Below are positions 9,591 to 17,857 of a stretch of 64,000 bases of DNA, piece by piece. This DNA comes from Actinomycetota bacterium (GTDB lineage: Bacteria > Actinomycetota > Acidimicrobiia > IMCC26256 > PALSA-555). The notes beneath the pieces were generated by a model. It searched no databases and was not told the DNA's origin. It saw only the letters and a list, made by a program, of their open reading frames with translations. The position numbers and the translations under genes are program-made. Within the stretch, counting starts at the first letter, position 1; each line of letters begins with the position of its first letter. Location: the NCBI GenBank assembly GCA_016870355.1, contig VGBR01000008.1:1-64000 (forward strand), in the 5' to 3' direction.

Positions 9591-10968
9591 CGAGCTCGAC
9601 CTTTCGAGCCCGCGCCACCTCCACGTGGTGGGCATCGGCGGAGCCGGGATGAGCGCGATCGCAACGGTGCTGGCGCGGATGGGCCACCACGTCAGCGGCT
9701 CGGACTTGAAGGCATCGCCGCGCACCGAACGCCTGCGTGCGATGGGGGTCGACGTTCACGTCGGTCACGTCGCCAAGCACCTGCCCGAAGCTCTCGACGC
9801 CGTGATCGTGTCGACCGCGGTGATACCGAGCAACGCCGAGGTCGTGGCAGCCAACGACCGCGCCGTGCCGGTCCTCCGTCGCGCCCAGGCGCTGCGCGCG
9901 ATCGTGAGAACCCGCCAGTCGATCGCCGTGGCCGGAAGCCACGGCAAGACCACCACCTCGTCGATGCTCACGCTGTGCCTGCGCGCTGCGGGGTGGCATC
10001 CCAGCTTCTTGATCGGTGGCGACCTCAACGAGGTCGGCACCAACGCGGCATATGACACCGGCGAATGGCTCGTGGTCGAAGCCGACGAGAGCGACGGCAC
10101 GTTCCTCGAGCTGATGCCCGACGCCGCCATCGTCACGAACATTGAAGCGGATCACCTCGATCACTATGGCGACTTCGACGCGTTGGTGCGCGCCTTCGAA
10201 GACTTTGTCGATCGAGTGTCCGGTGTCTGCGTCGTGTCGGCCGATGATCCACTCGCCGCCAAGTTGGCATCGACGCGCGATCACGTTCGAACGTTCGGAG
10301 TCGCCGAGCACGCGGACTACCGGATCGTTGACTACGAAGGTGCCCGCACCGGAAGCCGGTTCGACGTCGCCCGCGGTGGGGAGGTGCTCGGGAGCATCGA
10401 GCTCCCTGTGCCAGGTGCTCACAACGCCGCGAATGCGATCGCTGCTTGTGCACTGGCCCTCGAGCTGGGCGCGCCGTTCGATGCGTTGCACTCGGCGTTG
10501 GCGAGATTCGGTGGCGTCGCCCGCCGCTTCCAGTTCCGCGGCGAGGTCGAGGGCGTGACGCTCGTGGACGACTACGCGCACATCCCCGGCGAAGTTGCTG
10601 CGATGGTCCAAGCGGCGCGTGAAGGCGATTGGAACCGGGTCGTGGTGATCTTCCAGCCGCATCGGTACACGCGAACGGCGCGACTGTGGCGCGACTTCGC
10701 GGACGCGTTCGTCGATGCCGACGCGCTGATCCTCACCGACGTGTACGGCGCGGGGGAGCCCCCGCAACCTGGGGTGTCGGGTCGGCTCCTCGTGCAGTCG
10801 GTGCTCGACGCGCATCCCGCGCTGCCGGTCACCTACCTCCCGCGACACGCCGATGTGGTGTCGCACGCGCTCGCGCTGACTCGTCCCGGAGATGTGGTGC
10901 TCACGCTCGGTGCCGGTGACATCAACACGGTTCTGGATGAGTGGCTGGGCGCGGGAGCAGTGGCGTGA
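9580..10968 (+). CDS. murC: UDP-MurNAc: L-alanine ligase MurC
   Basis: First amino-acid ligase of the peptidoglycan precursor pathway. The N-terminal fold (HVVGIGGAGMSAIA) binds UDP-MurNAc, the ATP loop is GSHGKTTTSS near residue 125, and the EADESDGTF and DDYAHIPGE segments are typical of MurC. The ATG at 9580 has an excellent ribosome site, giving 462 aa, normal for the family. It overlaps murG by 11 bp, and its stop overlaps the murB ATG by one base (TGATG). Confidence 0.96.
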   Translation: MPPDELDLSSPRHLHVVGIGGAGMSAIATVLARMGHHVSGSDLKASPRTERLRAMGVDVHVGHVAKHLPEALDAVIVSTAVIPSNAEVVAANDRAVPVLRRAQALRAIVRTRQSIAVAGSHGKTTTSSMLTLCLRAAGWHPSFLIGGDLNEVGTNAAYDTGEWLVVEADESDGTFLELMPDAAIVTNIEADHLDHYGDFDALVRAFEDFVDRVSGVCVVSADDPLAAKLASTRDHVRTFGVAEHADYRIVDYEGARTGSRFDVARGGEVLGSIELPVPGAHNAANAIAACALALELGAPFDALHSALARFGGVARRFQFRGEVEGVTLVDDYAHIPGEVAAMVQAAREGDWNRVVVIFQPHRYTRTARLWRDFADAFVDADALILTDVYGAGEPPQPGVSGRLLVQSVLDAHPALPVTYLPRHADVVSHALALTRPGDVVLTLGAGDINTVLDEWLGAGAVA

Positions 10969-11948
10969 TGACCAGTCCCGCACTCGTCGACGATGTCGCG
11001 GCGGCACTCGAAGCGCGACTACCCGGTGCGGTGACGCGCAATGCTTCCATCGCGGATCTCACGACCTATCGAGTCGGTGGACCCGCGGCTGTGCTCGTGC
11101 GCGTGACCGACGAAGACGCGCTGCGTGAGGTCGCGGGCGTCGTCGCGGAGACCTGTGTCCCGGTACTCGTCGTCGGACGCGGGTCGAACCTGTTGGTCGC
11201 CGAGGCCGGCTTCTCCGGGGTCGCCATCGCGCTGTGCGATCGCTTCGACGCGGTCGATGTCGACGCGCGTGCCGGTGTTGTCGGCGCCGGCGGGAGCGCT
11301 CCGCTGCCCGTTGTTGCCCGGCGGGCCGCGAGCGCAGGCGTGGGCGGCCTCGAGTTCCTGGTCGGGATCCCGGGGTCGGTCGGCGGTGCCGTGAAGATGA
11401 ACGCCGGCGGGCACGGCCGGGAGACACGCGAGGTGCTCGAGTGCGCCTGGGTGCTCGATCTGGCAGCAGGGGAGAGCGCCCCGGTCGAAGAGCGCGACGG
11501 CGCGGCGCTCGACTTCTCGTACCGGCACTCCAACCTCCAGGACTCACACATCGTGCTGGGCGCGCGCCTTCAGGGTGCGCCCGATGCCATCGATGAGTGT
11601 GAAGCGCGGATCGCGGACATCGTGCGTTGGCGCCGCGAGCATCAGCCCGGCGGATCCAACGCGGGGTCGGTCTTCCAGAACCCGCCGGGTGATTCGGCCG
11701 GGCGCCTGATCGACGCCGCCGGACTCAAGGGTCTGCGCGTCGGCGGCGCCTTTGTGTCGGACAAGCACGCCAACTTCTTCCAAGCCGAGCCCGGCGCGAC
11801 CGCCGACGACGTCGCCGGGCTCATCGCCCTCGTCCGGACGCGCGTCGCCGACGCCACTGGCGTCACGCTCGAACCGGAGCTGAGGATGATCGGCTTCTCG
11901 GGTGTCAACGACACCCCCCAACAGTCCGCCGTGCAGGAGGACGCATGA
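10968..11948 (+). CDS. murB: UDP-N-acetylenolpyruvoylglucosamine reductase MurB
   Basis: FAD enzyme that reduces UDP-GlcNAc-enolpyruvate to UDP-MurNAc with NADPH. The FAD-binding segments VGRGSNLLVAEAGF and GIPGSVGGAVKMNAG are clear, and the C-terminal domain carries NAGSVFQNP, whose serine is the usual proton donor, and SDKHANFF. The ATG at 10968 overlaps the murC stop and gives 326 aa; the ORF track adds nine residues from a GTG upstream. Its position between murC and ftsQ is common in actinobacteria and bacilli. Confidence 0.95.
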   Translation: MTSPALVDDVAAALEARLPGAVTRNASIADLTTYRVGGPAAVLVRVTDEDALREVAGVVAETCVPVLVVGRGSNLLVAEAGFSGVAIALCDRFDAVDVDARAGVVGAGGSAPLPVVARRAASAGVGGLEFLVGIPGSVGGAVKMNAGGHGRETREVLECAWVLDLAAGESAPVEERDGAALDFSYRHSNLQDSHIVLGARLQGAPDAIDECEARIADIVRWRREHQPGGSNAGSVFQNPPGDSAGRLIDAAGLKGLRVGGAFVSDKHANFFQAEPGATADDVAGLIALVRTRVADATGVTLEPELRMIGFSGVNDTPQQSAVQEDA

Positions 11949-12787
11949 CGACCTACGCACCACCCCGTCGCACGCCACGCGCACCACACGCGCCGCGCTC
12001 GCGCCCACCCAAGCGAACCCGTCCGCCTCGCCCGCGTCCGGCAGCGAAGTCGCGGCCACACGCGCGACCGGTGCCGATGGACCCGCGGTCGCGGGAGCGC
12101 CGCGTCGCGGTGACGCGCGAAGCCGGCCGTCGTCGCCTGCGCCGGTTGCTCTGGGTGCTCGGCGCGATCGGCACGGCCGCGCTTGGCACCGGACTCGTGC
12201 TCTCGCCGGCGCTCGACGTCAACCAGATCGAGGTCAGGGGAGTGGACAGCGCCTATCGGGCCGAGGTGCGGGCCGCCGCTGCGGTCGCCCGTGGCGAGGC
12301 GCTGCTCTTGGTCGACACCGGTGCGGTGACGAGGAGGGTCGAGCAGCTGATCTGGGTCGACGAAGCGAACGTCGTGCGCCGACTGCCCGGCACGCTCGCA
12401 GTCGAGGTGACCCCGCGGTTCCCGGTCGCGTGGCGCACCGGCGGTGACGGCACGATCGAGCTCATCGACGACCGCGGGGTCGCGATCATGCCCGCGCCCG
12501 GACCGCCACTCGGGCTTCCGGAGCTCCAGGTGGGCGGCGACGACATCCGGGCGGCCGCCAGGGTGGCCAACTCGATCCCCGAGGGCCTCGGGCCGCGGGT
12601 GGGCCGGGTCACGATCACCAACGGCGAGGCGAGCGTCTGGCTGACCTCGGGTACCGAGATCCAGCTGGGTCGAGTGCTGAGCGTCCACGAGAAGCTGCGG
12701 GCAGCCGAAGCCGTCCTTCAGGCCCTCGGTGGCGTCGCGGTCAACTACGTGAACGTCAAGGTGCCGAGCGCGCCGGTCACGGGCTGA
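11945..12787 (+). CDS. ftsQ: Cell division protein FtsQ/DivIB
   Basis: Bitopic divisome protein that recruits other division proteins. The N-terminal 55 or so residues are Arg/Pro-rich and cytoplasmic. A single transmembrane helix follows (near residues 62-84), then a POTRA domain (VNQIEVRGVDSAY) and a FtsQ/DivIB C-terminal region. The CAGGAGG ribosome site at 11934-11940 and the ATGA overlap with murB fix the start. The 280-aa length is normal. It closes the tightly coupled part of the operon; a 294-bp gap separates it from ftsZ. Confidence 0.9.
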   Translation: MTTYAPPRRTPRAPHAPRSRPPKRTRPPRPRPAAKSRPHARPVPMDPRSRERRVAVTREAGRRRLRRLLWVLGAIGTAALGTGLVLSPALDVNQIEVRGVDSAYRAEVRAAAAVARGEALLLVDTGAVTRRVEQLIWVDEANVVRRLPGTLAVEVTPRFPVAWRTGGDGTIELIDDRGVAIMPAPGPPLGLPELQVGGDDIRAAARVANSIPEGLGPRVGRVTITNGEASVWLTSGTEIQLGRVLSVHEKLRAAEAVLQALGGVAVNYVNVKVPSAPVTG

Positions 12788-12814
12788 CGCGCCGAGTCCT
12801 GAGTCAGATGGATG

Positions 12815-12843
12815 GAGACAACAGCGGACATGGACACTAGGAT
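12815..12843 (+). promoter_or_regulatory. Candidate ftsZ promoter
   Basis: GAGACA (12815-12820), a 17-bp spacer and TAGGAT (12838-12843) resemble a housekeeping-sigma promoter. Transcription would start near 12850, downstream of the ATG at 12812, which supports the shorter FtsZ. Confidence 0.4.
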
Positions 12844-13066
12844 TGACGCCGATTCGGCCCCGGTGCCGCACCACACGGGCGCTGCGCCGAACCCCTCGGA
12901 CCGTTTCTCGGTTGGCCGCGCGCCGACCGCGGAGCCCGAGGCACCCGAGCCCGACATCCCCCGGATTCACCCGTCGGGCGACGACAATGGTGGGGTCGGC
13001 ACTTCGGGGGCGCCGAGTGGCCCACCAGCTAGCCCCGCAGGACGGGGCGATACCCCGAGTGCGAGC

Positions 13067-13075
13067 GGAAGGAAG
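13067..13075 (+). promoter_or_regulatory. Ribosome binding site of ftsZ
   Basis: GGAAGGAAG lies 6 bp before the ATG at 13082, exactly where the conserved FtsZ sequence begins. It decides the start against the ORF-track ATG at 12812. Confidence 0.75.
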
Positions 13076-13081
13076 ACCGAG

Positions 13082-14173
13082 ATGCTGGGGGACCCGCAGA
13101 ACTACCTAGCAGTCGTCAAGGTCGTCGGCGTCGGTGGTGGTGGTGGCAACGCCGTCAACCGCATGATCGACGCTGGCCTGAAGGGCGTCGAGTTCGTCGC
13201 CGTCAACACCGACGCGCAGTCGCTGCTGATCAGCGACGCCGATGTCAAGCTCGACATCGGGCGCACGCTCACCCGTGGCCTCGGCGCCGGCTCTGACCCC
13301 GACCTCGGCCGCCAAGCGGCAGAGGACCACCGCGACGAGATCGAAGAGGTGCTCAAGGGCGCCGACATGGTCTTTGTCACCGCGGGCGAGGGCGGCGGCA
13401 CCGGCACCGGTGGTGGGCCGGTGGTGGCCGAGATCGCCCGGTCGATCGGTGCGCTCACGATCGCGATCGTCACCCGACCATTCAGCTTCGAAGGCCGCCG
13501 GCGCGCCGTGCAGGCCGATGGCGGCATCCAGCGCTTGCGCGCCGTGGTCGACACGTTGATCGTCGTCCCCAACGACCGATTGCTCGAGGTCGCCGACGGG
13601 AAGGCGTCGCTGCTCACCGCGTTCAAGATGGCCGACGATGTGCTGCTCCAGGGTGTGCAGGGCATCGCGGACCTCATCACGACGCCCGGGCTCATCAACA
13701 CCGACTTCGCCGACGTGCGCGCGGTCATGAAGGACGCCGGCAACGCGCTCATGGGGATCGGCGCGGCCTCAGGTGAAGGGCGCGCGCTGTCCGCAGCGCG
13801 GAGCGCGATCTCGAGCGTGCTGCTCGAAGCGAGCATCGAAGGCGCGCGGGGGCTCTTGCTCAACGTCGCGGGGTCGTCGGATCTGGGTCTGTTCGAAGTC
13901 AACGAGGCTGCAGAGGTCGTGAAGGAGACGGCGCACCCGGACGCGAACATCATCTTCGGAGCAACCATCGACGACTCGCTCGGCGATGAAGTGCGAATCA
14001 CGGTGATCGCGGCGGGCTTCGAGCGCGCCGTCGGTGAGACGCGCTCGACGATGAAGCGTCGCCGGGAGCCAAGCCTGGGGCTGGCCGATGAGCTGGCGCG
14101 CTCCGTGTTCGACGATGTCGACGACGGTGGTGGTGGGGACGACGGCTTCGACGTGCCCGAGTTCCTTCGCTGA
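13082..14173 (+). CDS. ftsZ: Cell division GTPase FtsZ
   Basis: Tubulin-like GTPase that forms the cytokinetic ring. The nucleotide-binding sequence starts almost at once ([20 protein letters not shown]), the tubulin signature is GGGTGTGGG, and the T7 loop lies in the [10 protein letters not shown] region. The C-terminal tail is acidic and ends with VPEFLR, like the conserved tail peptide that binds SepF in bacteria lacking FtsA. The ATG at 13082 with its strong ribosome site gives 363 aa and the usual N-terminus ([11 protein letters not shown]). The ORF track's extra 90 residues at the front look like leader sequence. Confidence 0.95.
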   Translation: MLGDPQNYLAVVKVVGVGGGGGNAVNRMIDAGLKGVEFVAVNTDAQSLLISDADVKLDIGRTLTRGLGAGSDPDLGRQAAEDHRDEIEEVLKGADMVFVTAGEGGGTGTGGGPVVAEIARSIGALTIAIVTRPFSFEGRRRAVQADGGIQRLRAVVDTLIVVPNDRLLEVADGKASLLTAFKMADDVLLQGVQGIADLITTPGLINTDFADVRAVMKDAGNALMGIGAASGEGRALSAARSAISSVLLEASIEGARGLLLNVAGSSDLGLFEVNEAAEVVKETAHPDANIIFGATIDDSLGDEVRITVIAAGFERAVGETRSTMKRRREPSLGLADELARSVFDDVDDGGGGDDGFDVPEFLR

Positions 14174-14200
14174 GAAGGACGTCACCCGACACGATCGCCC

Positions 14201-14917
14201 GTGATCGAGCTGCGGTTGGGCCGAGCCCGGGCGATCTGGACCGACCGGCTTGGCGGAGTCTCGGCTGCGCCGTACGACGACGCGAACCTCTCTCTACGGG
14301 TCGGTGACGACGACGCCGCCGTCGGCGAGAACCGAGCGCGGCTGGCGGCACACCTCGAGCTCGTGCCTCCAGAGCAGTGGTGGTGGCTTGATCAAGTGCA
14401 CGGGAGCACGACCATCGTCGCGACTGCTCCCGCGCCGAGCTCGCCTCCTGTCGCGGACGCGACCATCACGGCCACCCCGGGCCTTCCCTTGACCGTGATG
14501 ACGGCGGACTGCGCGCCGATTGCGCTCGCCACCAATGACGCGGTGGGAGTCGTGCACGCCGGGTGGCAGGGGATCGTCGCAGGCGTGATCGATGCAGGCG
14601 TCAGTGCCTTGCGCGACGTCAGCCACGGCGAGATCAAGGCTGCGATCGGACCGTGCATCCGGCCCGCGCGCTACGAGTTCGGTCGGGCCGAGCTCAATCG
14701 CGTCGTCGACGTGCTGGGTTCCGACGTCGAGGGGCGCACCGACAACGGCGACCCTGCGCTGGACCTCCCGCGTGCGGCGCGGCTCGCGCTCGAGCGCGCG
14801 GGAGTGGTCGACGTTGACGATGTCGAGATCTGCACGGCCGCGTCGCCTGACTACTTCTCTCATCGCCGCGACGGCACGACCGGCCGTCAGGCGCTCGTGC
14901 TCGTCCTCGAGTCATGA
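14201..14917 (+). CDS. pgeF: Peptidoglycan editing factor PgeF (YfiH / laccase-domain)
   Basis: Cytoplasmic copper/zinc-site protein of the multicopper oxidoreductase-like YfiH family. Its Escherichia coli member removes misincorporated L-Ser from UDP-MurNAc. Family segments are visible: DQVHGSTT, TADCAPI, VHAGWQGIVAGVI, GPCIRPARYEFG and YFSHRRDG. The length of 238 aa is normal. The start is a GTG with no strong ribosome site, 27 bp after ftsZ. This ftsZ-pgeF-yggS order is standard in actinobacteria. Confidence 0.9.
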   Translation: MIELRLGRARAIWTDRLGGVSAAPYDDANLSLRVGDDDAAVGENRARLAAHLELVPPEQWWWLDQVHGSTTIVATAPAPSSPPVADATITATPGLPLTVMTADCAPIALATNDAVGVVHAGWQGIVAGVIDAGVSALRDVSHGEIKAAIGPCIRPARYEFGRAELNRVVDVLGSDVEGRTDNGDPALDLPRAARLALERAGVVDVDDVEICTAASPDYFSHRRDGTTGRQALVLVLES

Positions 14918-15579
14918 CCGATCCGCGTGTCGACCTTGCGGCCAACGTCGCCGAGATCCGCGGTCGGATTGCGGATGCCGCGAGCCGGAGTGGGCGAAAT
15001 CCCGACGCGATCACGCTCATCGCCGCGGCCAAGACGGTTGGCACGGACGCTCTCGTGGCGGTGCTTGCCGCCGGCGTCGTCGACCTCGGCGAGAACCGCA
15101 CCCAAGAGCTGCTCGCGAAGGCGCCCTTGTTGGCCGACGGTCCTGTCGCCCCGGTATGGCACTTCATCGGGGCGTTGCAACGCAACAAGGTGCGAGCACT
15201 TGCACCTTGGGTGCAGCGTTGGCACACGATCGACCGGTTGGAGCTGGCCGAGACCGTGGCGCGGCACGCGCCGGGCGCACGAGTGCTCGTCGAGGTGAAC
15301 CTCGGGGATGAGTCCGCGAAGGCGGGATGCGCTCCCGACGACGTACCAGCACTCGTTGATGCCGTGCGCGATCGCGACCTTGTGGTCGAAGGCCTGATGG
15401 CGGTGCCGCCACACGACGCCGATCCGCGACGTTGGTTCGCGTCCTTGCGAGAGCTGGCGGCACAAGAGGGACTTCCCCAGCTGTCGATGGGCATGAGTCA
15501 CGACTACGAGATCGCGGTCGAAGAAGGCGCCACGATGGTGCGCGTCGGGCGGGCCCTGTTCGGCGAACGTGCGGTGTGA
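14914..15579 (+). CDS. YggS-type pyridoxal-phosphate homeostasis protein
   Basis: Single-domain alanine-racemase-fold PLP carrier (YggS/PROSC family) that keeps B6 vitamers and some amino-acid pools balanced. The PLP lysine lies in LIAAAKTVG, followed by the family segment GENRTQELLAK. The IGALQRNK sequence and the C-terminal LSMGMSHDYEIAVEEGATMVRVG are diagnostic. Its 221 aa are normal. It overlaps pgeF by 4 bp (ATGA), so both are probably co-translated. Confidence 0.93.
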   Translation: MTDPRVDLAANVAEIRGRIADAASRSGRNPDAITLIAAAKTVGTDALVAVLAAGVVDLGENRTQELLAKAPLLADGPVAPVWHFIGALQRNKVRALAPWVQRWHTIDRLELAETVARHAPGARVLVEVNLGDESAKAGCAPDDVPALVDAVRDRDLVVEGLMAVPPHDADPRRWFASLRELAAQEGLPQLSMGMSHDYEIAVEEGATMVRVGRALFGERAV

Positions 15580-15619
15580 GCGGCGCCGCGGCGACCTCGG
15601 ACCCGAAGCCGCCGAGAAG

Positions 15620-15640
15620 CGCCGCAGGTACCCTGCGGCG
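15620..15640. repeat. Intergenic palindrome CGCCGCAGG-TAC-CCTGCGGCG
   Basis: A perfect 9-bp inverted repeat around a 3-base loop lies between the YggS gene and sepF, with no T-tract after it. Its core CGCAGG-N3-CCTGCG recurs at 33294-33310 and 35840-35868. It may be a weak terminator, an operator or a dispersed REP-like element. Confidence 0.7.
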
Positions 15641-15741
15641 CCGGCGGCGTGGCCCGAGCGGCCTGGTGCGTAGCACCAAGAGCGGGAGTGGGTGGCGTAA
15701 CCTGGCTTCACGGAGGGCGTGCACACCCAGCACGCGATGGT

Positions 15742-16368
15742 TTGGCTTCCCTGTGGCGTCGCGCGATGGTCTATCTGGGCCTGCAAGATGATGACGACTA
15801 CTCGTACGACCAGTACGGGTACGGCGGTCAGGACGACGACCCGTACGTGGGCGAAGACCCGTACGTGGGTGACAACCGTCCGCCCCGGGCGATGGGTGGG
15901 GGTCCGGAGTACGCCGACGTCGGTGCCCGAGGCTTCCCCGAGACACGCGACGTGCGGCCGGTGCGGGAAGCACCTCCCACGCCGATGCGCGACTACGGCG
16001 AGCCGACCGTGCGCCCGCTTCCGCGCGCCGTGCCGCCGTCTGGGGTCATGGTCACGAAGCCAGCGGTCGTGCGGGCCGTGCCAATGCCCGCGGCCAAGGT
16101 GCACGTTGTGGAGCCGCACGGGTTCAACGACGCACCCGAGATCGGGGACCGGGTGAAGGACAACCAGGCCGTCATCCTCAACCTCCAGGATGTGCCGCGC
16201 GATCTCCAGCGTCGCCTGATCGACTTCAGCAGCGGCTTGGCGTACGCGGTGGGCGGCTCGATGTCACGTGTCGCCGATTCGGTGTTCCTCATCACCCCCC
16301 TGAACGTTCACCTCTCCGAAGAGGAGAAGGAGAAGCTCAGGGGTCGCGGGTTGTACCGGCGCGACTAG
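15742..16368 (+). CDS. sepF: Cell division protein SepF
   Basis: FtsZ-binding membrane-anchoring protein that stands in for FtsA in actinobacteria and firmicutes. The N-terminal amphipathic segment (SLWRRAMVYLGL) is followed by an Asp/Tyr-rich stretch, a Pro-rich linker, and the C-terminal SepF domain (VILNLQDVPRDLQRRLIDFSSGLAYAVGG, then VFLITP). The conserved amphipathic helix argues for the TTG at 15742 (208 aa) over the ATG at 15766. The GTG at 15649 in the ORF track would add an unrelated Arg-rich string. No convincing ribosome site is visible before the TTG. Confidence 0.88.
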   Translation: MASLWRRAMVYLGLQDDDDYSYDQYGYGGQDDDPYVGEDPYVGDNRPPRAMGGGPEYADVGARGFPETRDVRPVREAPPTPMRDYGEPTVRPLPRAVPPSGVMVTKPAVVRAVPMPAAKVHVVEPHGFNDAPEIGDRVKDNQAVILNLQDVPRDLQRRLIDFSSGLAYAVGGSMSRVADSVFLITPLNVHLSEEEKEKLRGRGLYRRD

Positions 16369-16383
16369 ACGCTCACCTCGCCC

Positions 16384-16632
16384 ATGGTCGAAGACATCCT
16401 GTGCCTGCTCCTCACGATCTTCATCGTCCTCCTCTTCATCCGCGCGCTGCTGTCGTGGTTCCCGGTCGAGCCCGGCTCGTTCCTCGCGCAGCTGAACGAC
16501 GTGTTACGCCTGCTCACGGACTGGGCAGTGCTCCCGCTCCGCTCGGTCATCCCTCCCGTCGGGATGCTCGACGTCTCGTTTCTGGTGCTCACCTTCGGCT
16601 TGTTGATCCTGAGGACCGCGATCTGCGAGTAG
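16384..16632 (+). CDS. YggT family membrane protein
   Basis: 82-aa protein with two hydrophobic segments (residues about 3-22 and 55-78) separated by the family sequence ALLSWFPVEPGSFLAQLNDVLRLLTDWAVLPLR, quoted here only as a region description. YggT proteins sit between sepF and divIVA in many Gram-positive genomes and are linked to division or osmotic tolerance; the biochemical role is unknown. The start is ATG, 15 bp after sepF, with no clear ribosome site. Confidence 0.85.
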   Translation: MVEDILCLLLTIFIVLLFIRALLSWFPVEPGSFLAQLNDVLRLLTDWAVLPLRSVIPPVGMLDVSFLVLTFGLLILRTAICE

Positions 16633-16704
16633 CGCGGCCGCCCGGAGACGACCGTTGCGCACCATGGCGTTACGCCCCCTTCGGACCGCCTCGCACTCGT
16701 TCAC

Positions 16705-16710
16705 TACCAT
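16705..16710 (+). promoter_or_regulatory. -10 box TACCAT, likely leaderless divIVA promoter
   Basis: TACCAT lies 8 nt before the ATG at 16719, which would place the transcript start at or beside the start codon. No good -35 box is visible. Confidence 0.45.
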
Positions 16711-16718
16711 TGACGCCC

Positions 16719-17744
16719 ATGGCAACCATGGACATCACTCCTCAAGAGCTTCGCGACATCGAGATTCGTGAGGCCTGGCGCGGATACCACCGCGACGACG
16801 TCGACGAGCTCCTCGAGCGAGCCGCGGCGACCATCGAACACCTCGAAGTCGAGGTGAGCCAGCTGCGCGCTCGTGGCGGTGGCGCGCCGATGCCGGCGGC
16901 AGCCCCCGCGCCCGCGGCGCCAATTCCCGCGCCGGCGCCCGCCGCGATGGCGACGCGGCCTGTTCGCACGCCTGAGACCGATGTCATTCAGCGCACCCTC
17001 GTGCTCGCGCAGAAGGCGGCGGATGAAGCCGTCGCCGAAGCCAAGACGAAGGCCGCGCAGATCGTCACCGAGTCCGAGGAGCGCGCGCAGGAGCTGGTCG
17101 CCGAGGCTGAGGCGAACGCGCGTCGCATCGCCGACGCCGAGAAAGCCCGCCTCGAAGAGGACATCGCGCGGCTCACCGAAGCCCGCGACACCCTCACCGC
17201 TGATGTCGACGCGCTCGAACGCTTCGAGCAGGACTACCGCGAGCGTCTCAAGGCTGCGATCCAGGCCGAGCTCGATCTGCTCGAGTCAGGAGTCGGCGGC
17301 GAACCGCGTCCCGAGGTCCACGAGCTCGACCTGCCGGACTCCGGTCCGTCGTGGTCGGCGTCCCAGGAAGGTGTCGGCACGATCGAACCGTCGCCAGCGC
17401 TCGCCGCCGTGCCACCGCCGAGCCCCACACCGACCGTGCACATCGAAGCCGTTCCCGCGTACGAAGCTGCGGCACCAGAGTCCGACTGGGACCCGGCCCC
17501 TGCCGGCGGTTGGACCGAGGGCGGCGACGACCGCACCGAGGTCGGGCTCGGGCTGGCGGCCGACGATGACGAGTACGTCGCCCAGGGCGACAGCCTCGAC
17601 GACGACGCGTTCTTCGCGTCATTGCGAGAGGCCGTGCGCGACGACTCGCCGCTTGGGCCAACGCGTGAGCGTGAAGAAGACGCGGCGTACTTCGACGAGG
17701 ACGACACCGAAGAGCACCGTCGCCTCTTCAAGCGTCGCCGGTAG
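16719..17744 (+). CDS. divIVA: Polar growth / division scaffold DivIVA (Wag31-like)
   Basis: Coiled-coil scaffold that binds curved membrane and directs polar cell-wall growth in actinobacteria. The N-terminal DivIVA domain (ITPQELRDIEIREAWRGY) is followed by a first coiled coil, an Ala/Pro-rich linker (about residues 55-80), a long coiled coil (about 95-185) and an acidic disordered tail ending in KRRR. The start could be ATG 16719 or ATG 16728; the upstream -10 box favours 16719 (341 aa). It ends the dcw cluster and converges with ileS. Confidence 0.88.
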   Translation: MATMDITPQELRDIEIREAWRGYHRDDVDELLERAAATIEHLEVEVSQLRARGGGAPMPAAAPAPAAPIPAPAPAAMATRPVRTPETDVIQRTLVLAQKAADEAVAEAKTKAAQIVTESEERAQELVAEAEANARRIADAEKARLEEDIARLTEARDTLTADVDALERFEQDYRERLKAAIQAELDLLESGVGGEPRPEVHELDLPDSGPSWSASQEGVGTIEPSPALAAVPPPSPTPTVHIEAVPAYEAAAPESDWDPAPAGGWTEGGDDRTEVGLGLAADDDEYVAQGDSLDDDAFFASLREAVRDDSPLGPTREREEDAAYFDEDDTEEHRRLFKRRR

Positions 17745-17748
17745 CGCG

Positions 17749-17774
17749 GGCGGGGAGGGCAGGCCCTCCCCGCC
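17749..17774. terminator. Hairpin terminator after divIVA
   Basis: A perfect 12-bp inverted repeat GGCGGGGAGGGC-AG-GCCCTCCCCGCC starts 4 bp after the divIVA stop. There is no T-tract, as is common for actinobacterial terminators. It lies between convergent genes and may work in both directions. Confidence 0.7.
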
Positions 17775-17812
17775 AGCCCCTCCCAACGCGACTGTTCCGT
17801 GCTGAGGTGGTT

Positions 17813-17835
17813 GAGCGGCGGGCAAGCCGCCGCTC
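17813..17835. terminator. Hairpin terminator after ileS
   Basis: GAGCGGCGG-GCAAG-CCGCCGCTC has a 9-bp stem and 5-base loop, 22 bp beyond the ileS stop on the minus strand. With the neighbouring hairpin it insulates the convergent divIVA and ileS genes. Confidence 0.6.
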
Positions 17836-17857
17836 GGGCGCTCCGATCCGTTCGTGG

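Larger units (their letters stand above)
12788..13081 (+). promoter_or_regulatory. ftsZ leader / intergenic region with open frame
   Basis: This gap before ftsZ is in frame with it from an ATG at 12812. Its translation is a Pro/Ala/Glu-rich low-complexity string with no resemblance to FtsZ. It holds a promoter-like pair (12815-12843), a GC-rich hairpin GCCCCG-N5-CGGGGC at 13032-13048 that can alternatively pair as CGGGG-N5-CCCCG, and a strong ribosome site just before 13082. I interpret it as an untranslated leader. Confidence 0.55.

Noticed and set aside
9082-11007. 641-aa minus-strand ORF opposite murC
   Set aside because: Composition of a shadow frame and full overlap with a clear MurC on the other strand.
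12812-13081. N-terminal 90-residue extension of FtsZ
   Set aside because: Low-complexity and unlike any FtsZ domain; the strong ribosome site and conserved start at 13082 argue against it.
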